From Solibacillus sp040273735 (GTDB lineage Bacteria; Bacillota; Bacilli; Bacillales_A; Planococcaceae): a DNA stretch of 64,000 nt. Numbering within the stretch: the stretch's first letter is position 1; every line of letters begins with the position of its first letter. This document shows positions 52,262 through 59,999 of this stretch, piece by piece. The position numbers and the translations under genes are program-made. The stretch lies in NCBI RefSeq assembly GCF_040273735.1, contig NZ_JBELZM010000006.1, positions 62,001 through 126,000 on the forward strand, read 5' to 3'. The notes under the pieces are model-generated. The model was given only the letters and a program-made list of their open reading frames with translations, did no database searches and was not told the DNA's origin.

Positions 52262-52302
52262 CAAAAAAGCGAGTGACTGCTTTTCAACAGTTTCACTCGC
52301 TT
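52262..52302 (-). terminator. Terminator after tdh
   Basis: AAGCGAGTGA pairs with TCACTCGCTT (plus an internal CTG/CAG), followed on the minus strand by TTTTTTGT. Confidence 0.88.
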
Positions 52303-52309
52303 CTATAAG

Positions 52310-53260
52310 TTAAATCGCGTTTTGCGCTAGTCGTACTTTTAGTTTTTCCAGCATATCGACCGTCATTTTTTCCAAATCGTAGCTTGCTTTAAAGCCCCAT
52401 TCCTCAATCGCTGCTGATGAGTCGATTGCATTTGGCCAGCTGTCGGCAATTGCCTGACGGATCGGGTCCACATCATAATCCATTGTGAAGCTTGGAATAT
52501 GCTTTTTAATTTCGGCTGCGATTTGAGACGGCTCAAAGCTCATCGCCGAAATATTAAATGCATTGCGGTGCACAAGCTTTGCCGGGTCTGCTTCCATTAG
52601 ATCAACAATAGCCTGCAGTGCATCCGGCATATACATCATATCCATATACGTACCTTCTGCAATATACGATGTGTAGCGTCCTTCCGCAATAGCTTTATAA
52701 TAAATATCTACCGCATAGTCCGTCGTTCCTCCACCAGGTGGCGTCACATAAGAAATCAGCCCCGGGAAACGGACACCGCGTGTATCCAGTCCAAAGCGTG
52801 TGTAGTAGTAGTCGCATAATAATTCACCTGCCACTTTATTGACACCATACATCGTTGTTGGACGCTGCAGTGTATCTTGTGGTGTATTGTCCTTTGGCGT
52901 AGAAGGACCGAATGCGCCGATTGAACTTGGCGTGAAAAACTGCATATCTAATTCACGTGCCACTTCAAGTGCATTCATTAAACCGCCCATATTTAAATTC
53001 CAGGCAAATACCGGATTTTTTTCTGCTGTTGCCGAGAGTAATGCAGCCATGTGTATCATCGTGTCTGCACCAAAATCATGGGCAAGTGTGTGCATGCGTT
53101 TCCCATCTGTTACATCCAATACTTCAAATGGACCTTCATGCTGATCAATTTTTCGAATATCTGTTGCCAATACATTATCTGTGCCATACGTATGGCGTAA
53201 TTTCTCTACTAATTCCGAACCAATTTGACCTAAAGCACCGGTCACCATAATTTTCTTCAA
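52310..53260 (-). CDS. tdh: L-threonine 3-dehydrogenase, NAD-dependent epimerase type
   Basis: A 316-residue short-chain (epimerase-fold) threonine dehydrogenase, oxidising threonine to 2-amino-3-ketobutyrate. It has the Rossmann motif MVTGALGQIGSELVEKL, the HMAALLSATAEKNP segment, SSIGAFGPSTPKD and the catalytic TTMYGVNKVAGELL with Tyr-xxx-Lys, and RFPGLISYVTPPGGGTTDYA that is typical of this TDH type rather than sugar epimerases. It starts with TTG at 53260 behind GGGAGGC. The partner gene kbl is 4.9 kb away instead of adjacent; the pathway threonine to glycine is nevertheless complete. Confidence 0.9.
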   Translation of the reverse strand: MKKIMVTGALGQIGSELVEKLRHTYGTDNVLATDIRKIDQHEGPFEVLDVTDGKRMHTLAHDFGADTMIHMAALLSATAEKNPVFAWNLNMGGLMNALEVARELDMQFFTPSSIGAFGPSTPKDNTPQDTLQRPTTMYGVNKVAGELLCDYYYTRFGLDTRGVRFPGLISYVTPPGGGTTDYAVDIYYKAIAEGRYTSYIAEGTYMDMMYMPDALQAIVDLMEADPAKLVHRNAFNISAMSFEPSQIAAEIKKHIPSFTMDYDVDPIRQAIADSWPNAIDSSAAIEEWGFKASYDLEKMTVDMLEKLKVRLAQNAI

Positions 53261-53559
53261 TCTGAAGCCTCCCTATCCTTTAAAAGACATATTTTCAGCC
53301 TGTGACCACTGAATATACCGTCTATTATTTCTCATCTATTAAAACAATTGTCCTTGTGGAAAATACATAGAACCATCCGCAAAACTTGATGTTCAAACAT
53401 TTTCATGAAATTCATTATAGGATGTTCTTTTGTAAAAAACAATATGTTAAAAATATTCTTTTTGAGCAATACATTTGTACGTGTGAAATATTCGAACAGA
53501 AAGATTACTTTTATACGTGTGGCTCTGGTTGTAAAATCGAGAGAAATTTAATTTCTCTT

Positions 53560-53830
53560 TCTAACAGGGGTGATTTCCATTCCGGGTCGGACGCTTTCCG
53601 CGGGCACGAGGCCAACACGATGTTGGTCACAAAAGCGTTGCCACAGGACGTGGCGTTCTTAGCTTTTGTTCCTTTTGCTCAGGCGACGGTGCTCCTGACG
53701 CTTCGCTTTCGTCGCAAAATAAATTTTGCTGTTCCCGCTGGAAGCTTGCTTGTAGCGAAAGGCGCCAGCCGTCAGCTAGTGTTTTAGCAGTGCGAAAGGT
53801 GAAACCGTCAGCACGAACACTCGCCTTCCC
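53560..53830. repeat. Probable dispersed intergenic repeat element
   Basis: The 636 bp between tdh and the yolD-like gene contain no convincing gene. About 53560-53830 is markedly richer in G and C than its flanks and holds many short inverted repeats (GCCAACA with TGTTGGT, GCAAAAT with ATTTTGC, CCGTCAG repeated at 53768 and 53806) and the segment GGACGCTTTCCGCGGGCACG, which I recall as a widespread intergenic repeat in Bacillaceae/Planococcaceae. A 133-codon frame across it looks like non-coding translation. Confidence 0.5.
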
Positions 53831-53897
53831 TCCATTCCAATTAACTTACTTAATACCTGGTTTTATCATCTTATTTTTTATCGGACGATTAGAAAGT

Positions 53898-54317
53898 CTA
53901 CTCATCCAAGAGTGCTTCATAAATATGGTGGAATTGAATTTTTTCGCTGTTTGCCAGCTTGACGTATTGTTCGTGGATACTGATTTTTTGAATTGCTCCG
54001 GAAACTGTATAAAGGCCTGTTTGCTCCCATACTTTTAGTTGGATCGGGCAATGCTCTGCGTAGGCTCGCTGCAGATTGATGTTAATTTGTTCTAACTGGG
54101 CTTCGTCGAGTTGGGGTTGGGTAACAATTGTGTCTTCTTCTTGCCATTCACGCAATAGTTGGACATGCTCCGGNNNNNNNNNNNNNNNNNNNNNNNNNNN
54201 NNNNNNNNNNNNNNNNNNNNNNNNNNNNNNNNNNNNNNNNNNNNNNNNNNNNNNNNNNNNNNNNNNNNNNNNNAGCATCATTGCGCTCCATTTAATTGTT
54301 CCTCTATCTTTGTTCAT
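53898..54317 (-). CDS. YolD-like family protein, interrupted by an assembly gap
   Basis: The sequence reads MNKDRGTIKWSAMM before and PEHVQLLREWQEED after a run of 100 N, then continues through QININLQRAYAEHCPIQLKV and a YolD domain end IQFHHIYEALLDE. YolD-like proteins are small partners of UvrX-type Y-family polymerases and often precede them in an SOS operon. In the family WxxMMLPEHV is usually continuous, and the bases flanking the gap (CT, then CCG) would supply Leu-Pro if only one base were missing, so the true gap is probably tiny. It starts at ATG 54317 behind AAGGAGTG, 12 nt after uvrX. Confidence 0.8.
   Translation of the reverse strand: MNKDRGTIKWSAMMXXXXXXXXXXXXXXXXXXXXXXXXXXXXXXXXXXPEHVQLLREWQEEDTIVTQPQLDEAQLEQININLQRAYAEHCPIQLKVWEQTGLYTVSGAIQKISIHEQYVKLANSEKIQFHHIYEALLDE
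54174..54273. other. Assembly gap of 100 N
   Basis: Exactly 100 undetermined bases, the usual placeholder for a gap of unknown length. It lies inside the yolD-like gene. Confidence 0.99.
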
Positions 54318-54329
54318 CGCCTTCACTCC

Positions 54330-55583
54330 TTATTGTTTATGCCCGCCTACTAATTTAGCGCGTGTCAGTGCAGTACCGGCTTCCGTATAGGAAACCGCAC
54401 GCAATATCGCTGTTGTGCCGTATTTTGTACGTAAACGGTCCATCGTTTCTCCAAGCTTGCGGTTACGCCAACGCATTTCATCGAACAGGCTGAGCTGCAT
54501 TGAATATTCGCTTTCAATATTACTTAATGTAATCGTAACTTTGCGTGCCGGTCGTTCGGCGTAAAATTCGTCGAGTAGCTGCTTGCACACTTCGAAAATT
54601 TTCAGTGTATCGTTTGTCGGCTCATCGATCGTACGCGAACGATAAAACCCGCCCCCGAAAGCATCTTTACTGTAGCTGAGCCCTAATGAAATCGTCCGAC
54701 CGATTTTTTTCGCTTCCCGCGCCCGCCTTGCTACGTCTTCGCACATTTCCAGCAATACGACTAAAATTTCCTTTCGACTGCGATAATCGCGCATCAGCAT
54801 TTGCCCTTTACCGAAGCTGATTTGCCCTTGCATAATCGGAGCACCGACTGTCGAATGATCGATTCCCCATGCATGGTAATAAAGCTGATTGCCGAGAACT
54901 CCGAAGCGCTTTTCAAGTAACGCTAAATCGGCATGTGCCAGATCATAGACAGAGTAAATGCCCATATGATTCAGCGACCTTTCTGTACGGCTGCCGATGC
55001 CCCACATTGTGGAAAGCGGCATGATCGGCCACAGTTTTTCCGGTACATCATTATATGTCCATTTTGCAAATCCCGACTTTTTTGCTTCGATGTCGAGCGC
55101 CAGTTTTGCCATTAGCATATTTGGGCCGAACCCGACTGCACACGGAATTTCAAATTGATTGTAAACGAGCTGCTGAATGTATTTTGCCGTTTCTTCGGGC
55201 GGTCCCCATAACTTTTCGGTTCCGGTTAAATCGATAAAACTTTCATCGACGCTATATACATGAATGGCCTCTTTTGGAACGAACTCGTTGAACAGACGTG
55301 TAATTTCCATTGATATGCGAATAAATAATGACATCCGCGGCTCAAAAAGACGAATATCCGGATGTGGCGGGATTTCGTATAATCGTGAACCTGTGCGAAT
55401 ATTAAACCGCTTTTTCATCGGAGGAGACGCTGCAAGTACAACACTCCCCTTTTGCTGAAAATTTCCGACAATCGCAATTGGTACTTCCATTACATTTAAA
55501 TTTTCAACCGATGCAATACAGCTTGCATAAAAACTGCGCATATCAATACAAATAATCGAACGTTCCGGCGCATTTTCATACAT
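54330..55583 (-). CDS. uvrX: Y-family DNA polymerase, UvrX type
   Basis: A 417-residue translesion polymerase. Catalytic carboxylates are in IICIDMRSFYASC near residue 12 and VYSVDESFIDLTG near 115, followed by the helix-hairpin-helix MWGIGSRTERSLNHMGI and a little-finger domain. The C-terminal SMQLSLFDE resembles the beta-clamp binding motif QLxLF. The start is ATG 55583, nine bases after AGGAG; an ATG at 55592 touches that site. A LexA operator lies 20 bp upstream and the yolD-like gene follows, giving a typical SOS uvrX-yolD unit, often carried on accessory DNA. Confidence 0.92.
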   Translation of the reverse strand: MYENAPERSIICIDMRSFYASCIASVENLNVMEVPIAIVGNFQQKGSVVLAASPPMKKRFNIRTGSRLYEIPPHPDIRLFEPRMSLFIRISMEITRLFNEFVPKEAIHVYSVDESFIDLTGTEKLWGPPEETAKYIQQLVYNQFEIPCAVGFGPNMLMAKLALDIEAKKSGFAKWTYNDVPEKLWPIMPLSTMWGIGSRTERSLNHMGIYSVYDLAHADLALLEKRFGVLGNQLYYHAWGIDHSTVGAPIMQGQISFGKGQMLMRDYRSRKEILVVLLEMCEDVARRAREAKKIGRTISLGLSYSKDAFGGGFYRSRTIDEPTNDTLKIFEVCKQLLDEFYAERPARKVTITLSNIESEYSMQLSLFDEMRWRNRKLGETMDRLRTKYGTTAILRAVSYTEAGTALTRAKLVGGHKQ

Positions 55584-55602
55584 ATAGCTCATCTCCTAAT
55601 AT

Positions 55603-55616
55603 CGAACATTTGTTCT
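55603..55616 (-). promoter_or_regulatory. LexA (SOS) operator of uvrX-yolD
   Basis: CGAACATTTGTTCT matches the Gram-positive LexA box CGAAC-N4-GTTCG with one change, 20 bp upstream of the uvrX start codon. Confidence 0.85.
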
Positions 55617-55719
55617 TATATTAAAATGAGACGTGTGAGATGGCAAGTGGAAAGTAGTGGTTGTTTTGGTTGGGAGGAATTTTTTTGGTGTATCAGTGAG
55701 TTAATTTGCTGCTTAATGT

Positions 55720-55755
55720 AAAAAAAGCGTACCGGCATTCAACCAGTACGCTTTT
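55720..55755 (-). terminator. Terminator after mtnU
   Basis: AAAAGCGTACTGG pairs with CCGGTACGCTTTT on the minus strand around a short loop, followed by TTTACATT. Confidence 0.85.
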
Positions 55756-55760
55756 AAACT

Positions 55761-56552
55761 TTATTCTTTTATCACTTTTTCATAAAGACCCGGACGGCGA
55801 TCTTCGTATACAGGGATGCGGCCGCGCACTTCATCGACTGTTGAAAAATCAACGTCAATAATCGCCAGCTCCTCATCTTCTGCACCTGTCCAAAGCACTT
55901 CACCCCACGGTCCGATAATCATTGACTGACCATTGAAATTTTCCACTTTACGGGCAATACGATTTACCGCAACGACGAAGCACTGGTTTTCAATTGCTCG
56001 TGCCTGCAGTAATATTTTCCAGTGATCGATACGTGGTGTCGGCCATTGTGCTGGTATGAACAGCACCTTAGCACCATCCAACGCATGAGAACGAAGCCAT
56101 TCCGGGAAGCGAATGTCATAGCAAATCGCTCCGCCTGCTTCAAGCTCGCCTAATGCGAAACGGTTCATGTCACTGCCGGATTCCAAATACAAATGCTCAT
56201 CCATTAAGCGGAATAAATGTACTTTACTGTACTCGCCGACTAATTCACCATCGCGATTGTACGTGTACATCGTATTGTAAAACTTATCATCACGCTTCAC
56301 CGATACCGACCCACCTACAATATGTACCGCTAATTCTTTTGAAAGACTGCTTAAAAATGCTTTCGTACGTTCACCATTTTCGTCTGCCAGCTCTTCCAGT
56401 TTTTCGAGCGCATAGCCCGTATTCCACATTTCCGGTAATACAATGATTTCAGCACCGCCTGCTGCGGCTTCGCGAATAAATTTCTCCGCGCGTTCATAGT
56501 TTTCATCTACCTTGCCAAAACCAACATTCAATTGAATACAACCGATTTTCAT
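55761..56552 (-). CDS. mtnU: Carbon-nitrogen hydrolase, omega-amidase type
   Basis: A 263-residue nitrilase-superfamily amidase with the Glu-Lys-Cys triad: glutamate in EIIVLPEMWNTGYAL near residue 43, lysine in GEYSKVHLFRLMDEH near 112, cysteine in GGAICYDIRFPEWLR near 147. In B. subtilis the orthologue MtnU (YkrU) sits beside the methionine-salvage aminotransferase and hydrolyses the omega-amide of 2-oxoglutaramate-like keto acids. The ATG at 56552 follows AAGGTGGTGG. It is divergent from mtnE, sharing a 151-bp promoter region in which no S-box riboswitch is seen. Confidence 0.85.
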   Translation of the reverse strand: MKIGCIQLNVGFGKVDENYERAEKFIREAAAGGAEIIVLPEMWNTGYALEKLEELADENGERTKAFLSSLSKELAVHIVGGSVSVKRDDKFYNTMYTYNRDGELVGEYSKVHLFRLMDEHLYLESGSDMNRFALGELEAGGAICYDIRFPEWLRSHALDGAKVLFIPAQWPTPRIDHWKILLQARAIENQCFVVAVNRIARKVENFNGQSMIIGPWGEVLWTGAEDEELAIIDVDFSTVDEVRGRIPVYEDRRPGLYEKVIKE

Positions 56553-56703
56553 AACTGCCACCACCTTAAAAATTCCGTGCGAATCTATTTTCGCATATTC
56601 GTACTCATTGTAACATCTCACTTCAAGTTGTCAAAATCTTCACTTTACTTAAATGAAGTTTTAGACTAACATTAAGCTTACTATTTTTCAGAGGTGATAA
56701 AGA

Positions 56704-57888
56704 ATGATCGAATTCTCGGAAAAGCTGCAACAGTTACCACCACAGTTTTTCGCAGCACTTGTAAACAAAGTAAATGAAGCGCTTGCTGAAGGGCGCGAAG
56801 TTATTAATTTAGGTCAGGGAAATCCGGACCAGCCAACACCGGCACATATTATTGAAGCACTGCAAAATGCGGCAAACGACCCGCAAACACATAAATATTC
56901 CCCATTCCGTGGTATTGCAGAGCTCAAGCAAGCAGCTGCGGACTTCTATAAACGTGAATATAACGTCGACATTGATCCCGCTACAGAGGTGGCCATCCTT
57001 GGCGGAACGAAAATCGGTTTAGTCGAACTTCCGCTTGGACTCCTGAATCCTGGCGATTATATGCTCCTCCCAGATCCGGGTTATCCGGATTACTTATCCG
57101 GTGTCGCACTTGCAGATGTAAAGTTTGATACGATGCCGCTTCAAGAGGAAAATCACTTTTTGCCAGATTATGAAGCATTATCCGCAGATATTAAACAACG
57201 GGCAAAATTGATGTATTTAAACTATCCGAATAACCCGACTGGCGGTGTCGCAACGCATGATTTTTTTGAACAGACCGTACAGTTCGCTAAAGAAAATAAC
57301 ATTGCGGTTGCCCATGACTTCGCTTACGGAGCACTAGGCTTTGATGGTGAGCGCCCGCCAAGCTTCCTGCAGGCACCCGGTGCAAAAGAAGTCGGCATTG
57401 AGCTTTATACATTGTCAAAATCGTACAATATGGCAGGCTGGCGTATTGGATTTGCTGTCGGTAATACAAAAATGATTGAAGCAATCAATATTATTCAGGA
57501 CCACCTGTTTTGCAGCCAGTTCCCTGCGATTCAGCATGCAGCAGCAGTTGCACTGAATGAGGAGCAATCTTGTGTAGAGGAATTGCGTGCATTATATGAG
57601 CGTCGCCGCAATGTACTCGTTGAAGAAGCCCATAAAATCGGCTGGGAAATCACGGCACCGAAAGGCTCATTCTTTGCATGGCTCCCTGTTCCAGCACCAT
57701 ATACGAGTGAACTATTTGCCGACTTTTTACTGGAGAGAGCGGATATTGCCGTTGCAGCCGGCAATGGGTTTGGTGAGCATGGTGAAGGCTATATTCGCGT
57801 CGGGCTGCTCGTCGATGAAGAACGTTTGCGCGAAGCAATGCAGCGTGTCGCGAAGCTTGGTCTGTTTGAGGAGAAGGTTTTGAAATAA
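56704..57888 (+). CDS. mtnE: Methionine-salvage aminotransferase
   Basis: A 394-residue class I PLP aminotransferase. It shows INLGQGNPDQPTPAHIIEAL, MYLNYPNNPTGGVATHDFF, AHDFAYGALGFDG (aspartate and tyrosine binding PLP) and the PLP lysine in YTLSKSYNMAGWRIGFAVGN near residue 240. The divergent mtnU neighbour indicates the KMTB-to-methionine aminotransferase MtnE (YkrV) of B. subtilis; a broader glutamine/aromatic transaminase would look alike. The remaining mtn genes are not in the window. The ATG follows AGAGGTGATA. Confidence 0.85.
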   Translation: MIEFSEKLQQLPPQFFAALVNKVNEALAEGREVINLGQGNPDQPTPAHIIEALQNAANDPQTHKYSPFRGIAELKQAAADFYKREYNVDIDPATEVAILGGTKIGLVELPLGLLNPGDYMLLPDPGYPDYLSGVALADVKFDTMPLQEENHFLPDYEALSADIKQRAKLMYLNYPNNPTGGVATHDFFEQTVQFAKENNIAVAHDFAYGALGFDGERPPSFLQAPGAKEVGIELYTLSKSYNMAGWRIGFAVGNTKMIEAINIIQDHLFCSQFPAIQHAAAVALNEEQSCVEELRALYERRRNVLVEEAHKIGWEITAPKGSFFAWLPVPAPYTSELFADFLLERADIAVAAGNGFGEHGEGYIRVGLLVDEERLREAMQRVAKLGLFEEKVLK

Positions 57889-57909
57889 CTTTGGATTATT
57901 CTTTATCGG

Positions 57910-57938
57910 AAATGCGGTATTTTATTTGCCGCATTTTT
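57910..57938 (+). terminator. Terminator after mtnE
   Basis: AAATGCGG pairs with CCGCATTT around an 11-base loop, followed by TTG. Confidence 0.8.
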
Positions 57939-57944
57939 GTTGTT

Positions 57945-58070
57945 TATTCCTCAATTCCATTTAAATAATCCTCAATTCATACTCAATAATCCTCACTTGC
58001 TCTTACTTAATCCTCAGTTCACTATTTATAATCCTCAATATGCACCAATTAATCCTCAAATCCACTTTTA
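57945..58070. repeat. Six-copy array of TAATCCTCA at exact 21-bp spacing
   Basis: The core CCTCA occurs at 57949, 57970, 57991, 58012, 58033 and 58054: five intervals of exactly 21 bp. Copies 2-6 are identical over TAATCCTCA; copy 1 is TATTCCTCA. The 12-bp spacers are all different, although several begin with ATTC or xTTC. The array fills the gap between the convergent mtnE and kbl terminators. The mtnE frame stays open here after its stop (heptads like NPQFxxx), but conservation of the wobble bases and the lack of a start make a DNA- or RNA-level signal more likely than a peptide. Confidence 0.92.
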
Positions 58071-58073
58071 AAT

Positions 58074-58107
58074 AAAAAAACTCAGCACCATCAAAAACAG
58101 TGCTGAG
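58074..58107 (-). terminator. Terminator after kbl
   Basis: CTCAGCAC pairs perfectly with GTGCTGAG, followed on the minus strand by seven T. Confidence 0.9.
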
Positions 58108-58118
58108 CTTAACATCGT

Positions 58119-59309
58119 TTATTTAATTACTTCTAACTCGCGGCCTACTTTTTCGTAAATCGCTAATGCTTCATCGAGCATTTCTTTCGTATGTGCCGCT
58201 GTTGGCATATTGCGCACGCGACCTGTTCCTTTTGGTACTGTCGGGAACACGATTGCTTTTGCGTACACACCTTCTTCAAGCAAGCGTTTCGAGAATTGTT
58301 GTGTCAGCTTTTCTTCGCCGATAATACATGGTGTAATCGGTGTTTCGGATTCACCGATATTAAAGCCAAGTTTTGCTAATCCGTCTTTTAAATATTGACC
58401 GTTTTCCCATAGCTTATCATGAAGCTCTGTTGATTCCATGATCATCTCTACCGCGCGTGTAATGGCAGCAACATCCCCTGGTGGTAATGCTGTTGAAAAT
58501 AAAAACGGACGAGAGCGGACTTTTAGCCAGTCGATCAGATTTTTCTTCCCTGCTACATAGCCGCCGACAACACCGATTGCTTTTGATAATGTACCGATTT
58601 GGAAGTCGATATCGTGTTGCAGACCGAAATGCTTCACTGTTCCGGCACCTTTACCTGTAACGCCTGAACCATGTGCATCGTCCACATACGTGATTAAATC
58701 AAATTCTTTTGCGATTTCCACGATTTCCGGAAGCTTGGCAATATCGCCATCCATCGAGAAAACACCGTCTGTAATGACCATTACTTTATTGTAAAGGCCT
58801 GATTCTGTTGCATCTTTTGCTTTTGCTCGTAAATCATCCATATCCGCATGCGCAAATGGAATGATTTTTGCTTTAGATAAACGGCAGCCGTCGATAATTG
58901 AAGCATGGTTTAATGCATCCGATAAAATCGCATCATTTTTATCCATAACAGCAGAAATTGCCGCCATATTACAATTGAAGCCTGATTGATAGCTGATTGC
59001 TGCTTCTGTACCTTTAAATTTCGCTAATGTTTCTTCCAGTTTTACGTGTAGATCGAGCGTGCCGTTAATTGTACGAACAGCACCTGCACCAACACCATAT
59101 GTGGCGATTGTGTCCTGAGCAATCTTTTTCAGCTCTTCGTTCGTCGCCAAACCTAAGTAGTTGTTTGAGGACAGGTTCACAAGCTGTTTGCCTCCAACTT
59201 TAATAATTGGACCGTTTGCTCCTTCTACCGGATCGATTTCGTTGTATAAACCTTGTGCTTGTAGTGCCAGTAAGTTTTCATCTAAAAAGGTGTTTAATAC
59301 GTTTGACAT
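58119..59309 (-). CDS. kbl: Glycine C-acetyltransferase (2-amino-3-ketobutyrate CoA ligase)
   Basis: A 396-residue alpha-oxoamine synthase that splits 2-amino-3-ketobutyrate with CoA to glycine and acetyl-CoA. Key segments are NLSSNNYLGLATNEELK, YGVGAGAVRTINGTLDLHV, DDAHGSGVTGKGAGTVKHFG and the PLP lysine in QIGTLSKAIGVVGGYVAGK near residue 240. The ADHxSxxDG-like region (LNHASIIDGCRLS) fits Kbl. GAAAGGATG precedes the ATG. With tdh it completes threonine-to-glycine conversion, although the genes are 4.9 kb apart. Confidence 0.93.
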   Translation of the reverse strand: MSNVLNTFLDENLLALQAQGLYNEIDPVEGANGPIIKVGGKQLVNLSSNNYLGLATNEELKKIAQDTIATYGVGAGAVRTINGTLDLHVKLEETLAKFKGTEAAISYQSGFNCNMAAISAVMDKNDAILSDALNHASIIDGCRLSKAKIIPFAHADMDDLRAKAKDATESGLYNKVMVITDGVFSMDGDIAKLPEIVEIAKEFDLITYVDDAHGSGVTGKGAGTVKHFGLQHDIDFQIGTLSKAIGVVGGYVAGKKNLIDWLKVRSRPFLFSTALPPGDVAAITRAVEMIMESTELHDKLWENGQYLKDGLAKLGFNIGESETPITPCIIGEEKLTQQFSKRLLEEGVYAKAIVFPTVPKGTGRVRNMPTAAHTKEMLDEALAIYEKVGRELEVIK

Positions 59310-59367
59310 GCGCGTTCATCCTTTCGATATCTATTTCCACTATATTTTAGCACAGAGAATGAAAATT

Positions 59368-59985
59368 TTATGTAAGTGGCTCTCCGATTATTTCCTCTAG
59401 CTTTCTTTTAAAGAAAAACAGTGACGGCTGAATGACATAACCTGTGCCAAGCGCTAAAATAACCGTCCCGAAACCAACAGGACCACCAAGCAACCATCCG
59501 GCACCTGTCGCAAAAACTTCCATTACGAGCCGCCCTGTTTTCACAGAATAACCTTTACTCGCAATAATCATCATAATCGTATCTCGCGGACCTTCGCCAA
59601 GGCTTGCCGCAATATAGAGTGCACAGCCAAAGCTCATTACAAAAAAGCCGGCTGTAAAATATGCAAGTTCCAGTACAAATATATTCGTCTCTGGCAAGAG
59701 CCAGTTGAACAAATCAATAAATGAACCGATGAACAGCATATTTAAAAACGTCGCAAGCTTCGGAATGCGTTTTAAATAAATCGAAGTCCCGATAATAATC
59801 GTGAGACCCGTTAAAATGGACCAAGAACCTATCGTCAACCCAATTTGCTTATAAAGACCAATATGGAAAACATCCCATGGAGCTGTCCCGACAACATTCC
59901 CTTTAATCGTCATCGTAATACCAAGTGCCATGATCATCATTCCTACAAAAAAACTTCCCCATTGCCATTTAAATTTCTTCGACAC
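59368..59985 (-). CDS. YczE/YitT-type membrane protein
   Basis: A 205-residue protein with five predicted helices. It starts with GTG at 59985 behind AGAAGGATT and includes MIMALGITMTIKGNVVGTAP, WDVFHIGLYKQIGLTIGS, a central ASLGEGPRDTIMM motif and GWLLGGPVGFGTVILALGTG, features of the YczE family (DUF6198-like). Function is unknown; B. subtilis YczE has been linked to surfactin cluster expression. It is 14 nt downstream of ybaK and likely cotranscribed with it. Confidence 0.83.
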   Translation of the reverse strand: MSKKFKWQWGSFFVGMMIMALGITMTIKGNVVGTAPWDVFHIGLYKQIGLTIGSWSILTGLTIIIGTSIYLKRIPKLATFLNMLFIGSFIDLFNWLLPETNIFVLELAYFTAGFFVMSFGCALYIAASLGEGPRDTIMMIIASKGYSVKTGRLVMEVFATGAGWLLGGPVGFGTVILALGTGYVIQPSLFFFKRKLEEIIGEPLT

Positions 59986-59999
59986 AACAATCCTTCTTT

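Noticed and set aside
53386..53787. 133-codon plus-strand frame beside the yolD-like gene
   Set aside because: It covers the GC-shifted repeat block, lacks a ribosome binding site and reads as low-quality translation without recognisable motifs.
56622..56703. S-box (SAM-I) riboswitch before mtnE/mtnU
   Set aside because: The 151-bp divergent region lacks the S-box core, although methionine-salvage genes often have one.
57945..58070. CRISPR array
   Set aside because: The repeats are only 9 bp with 12-bp spacers, no cas gene is in the window, and the exact 21-bp phase is unlike CRISPR dimensions.
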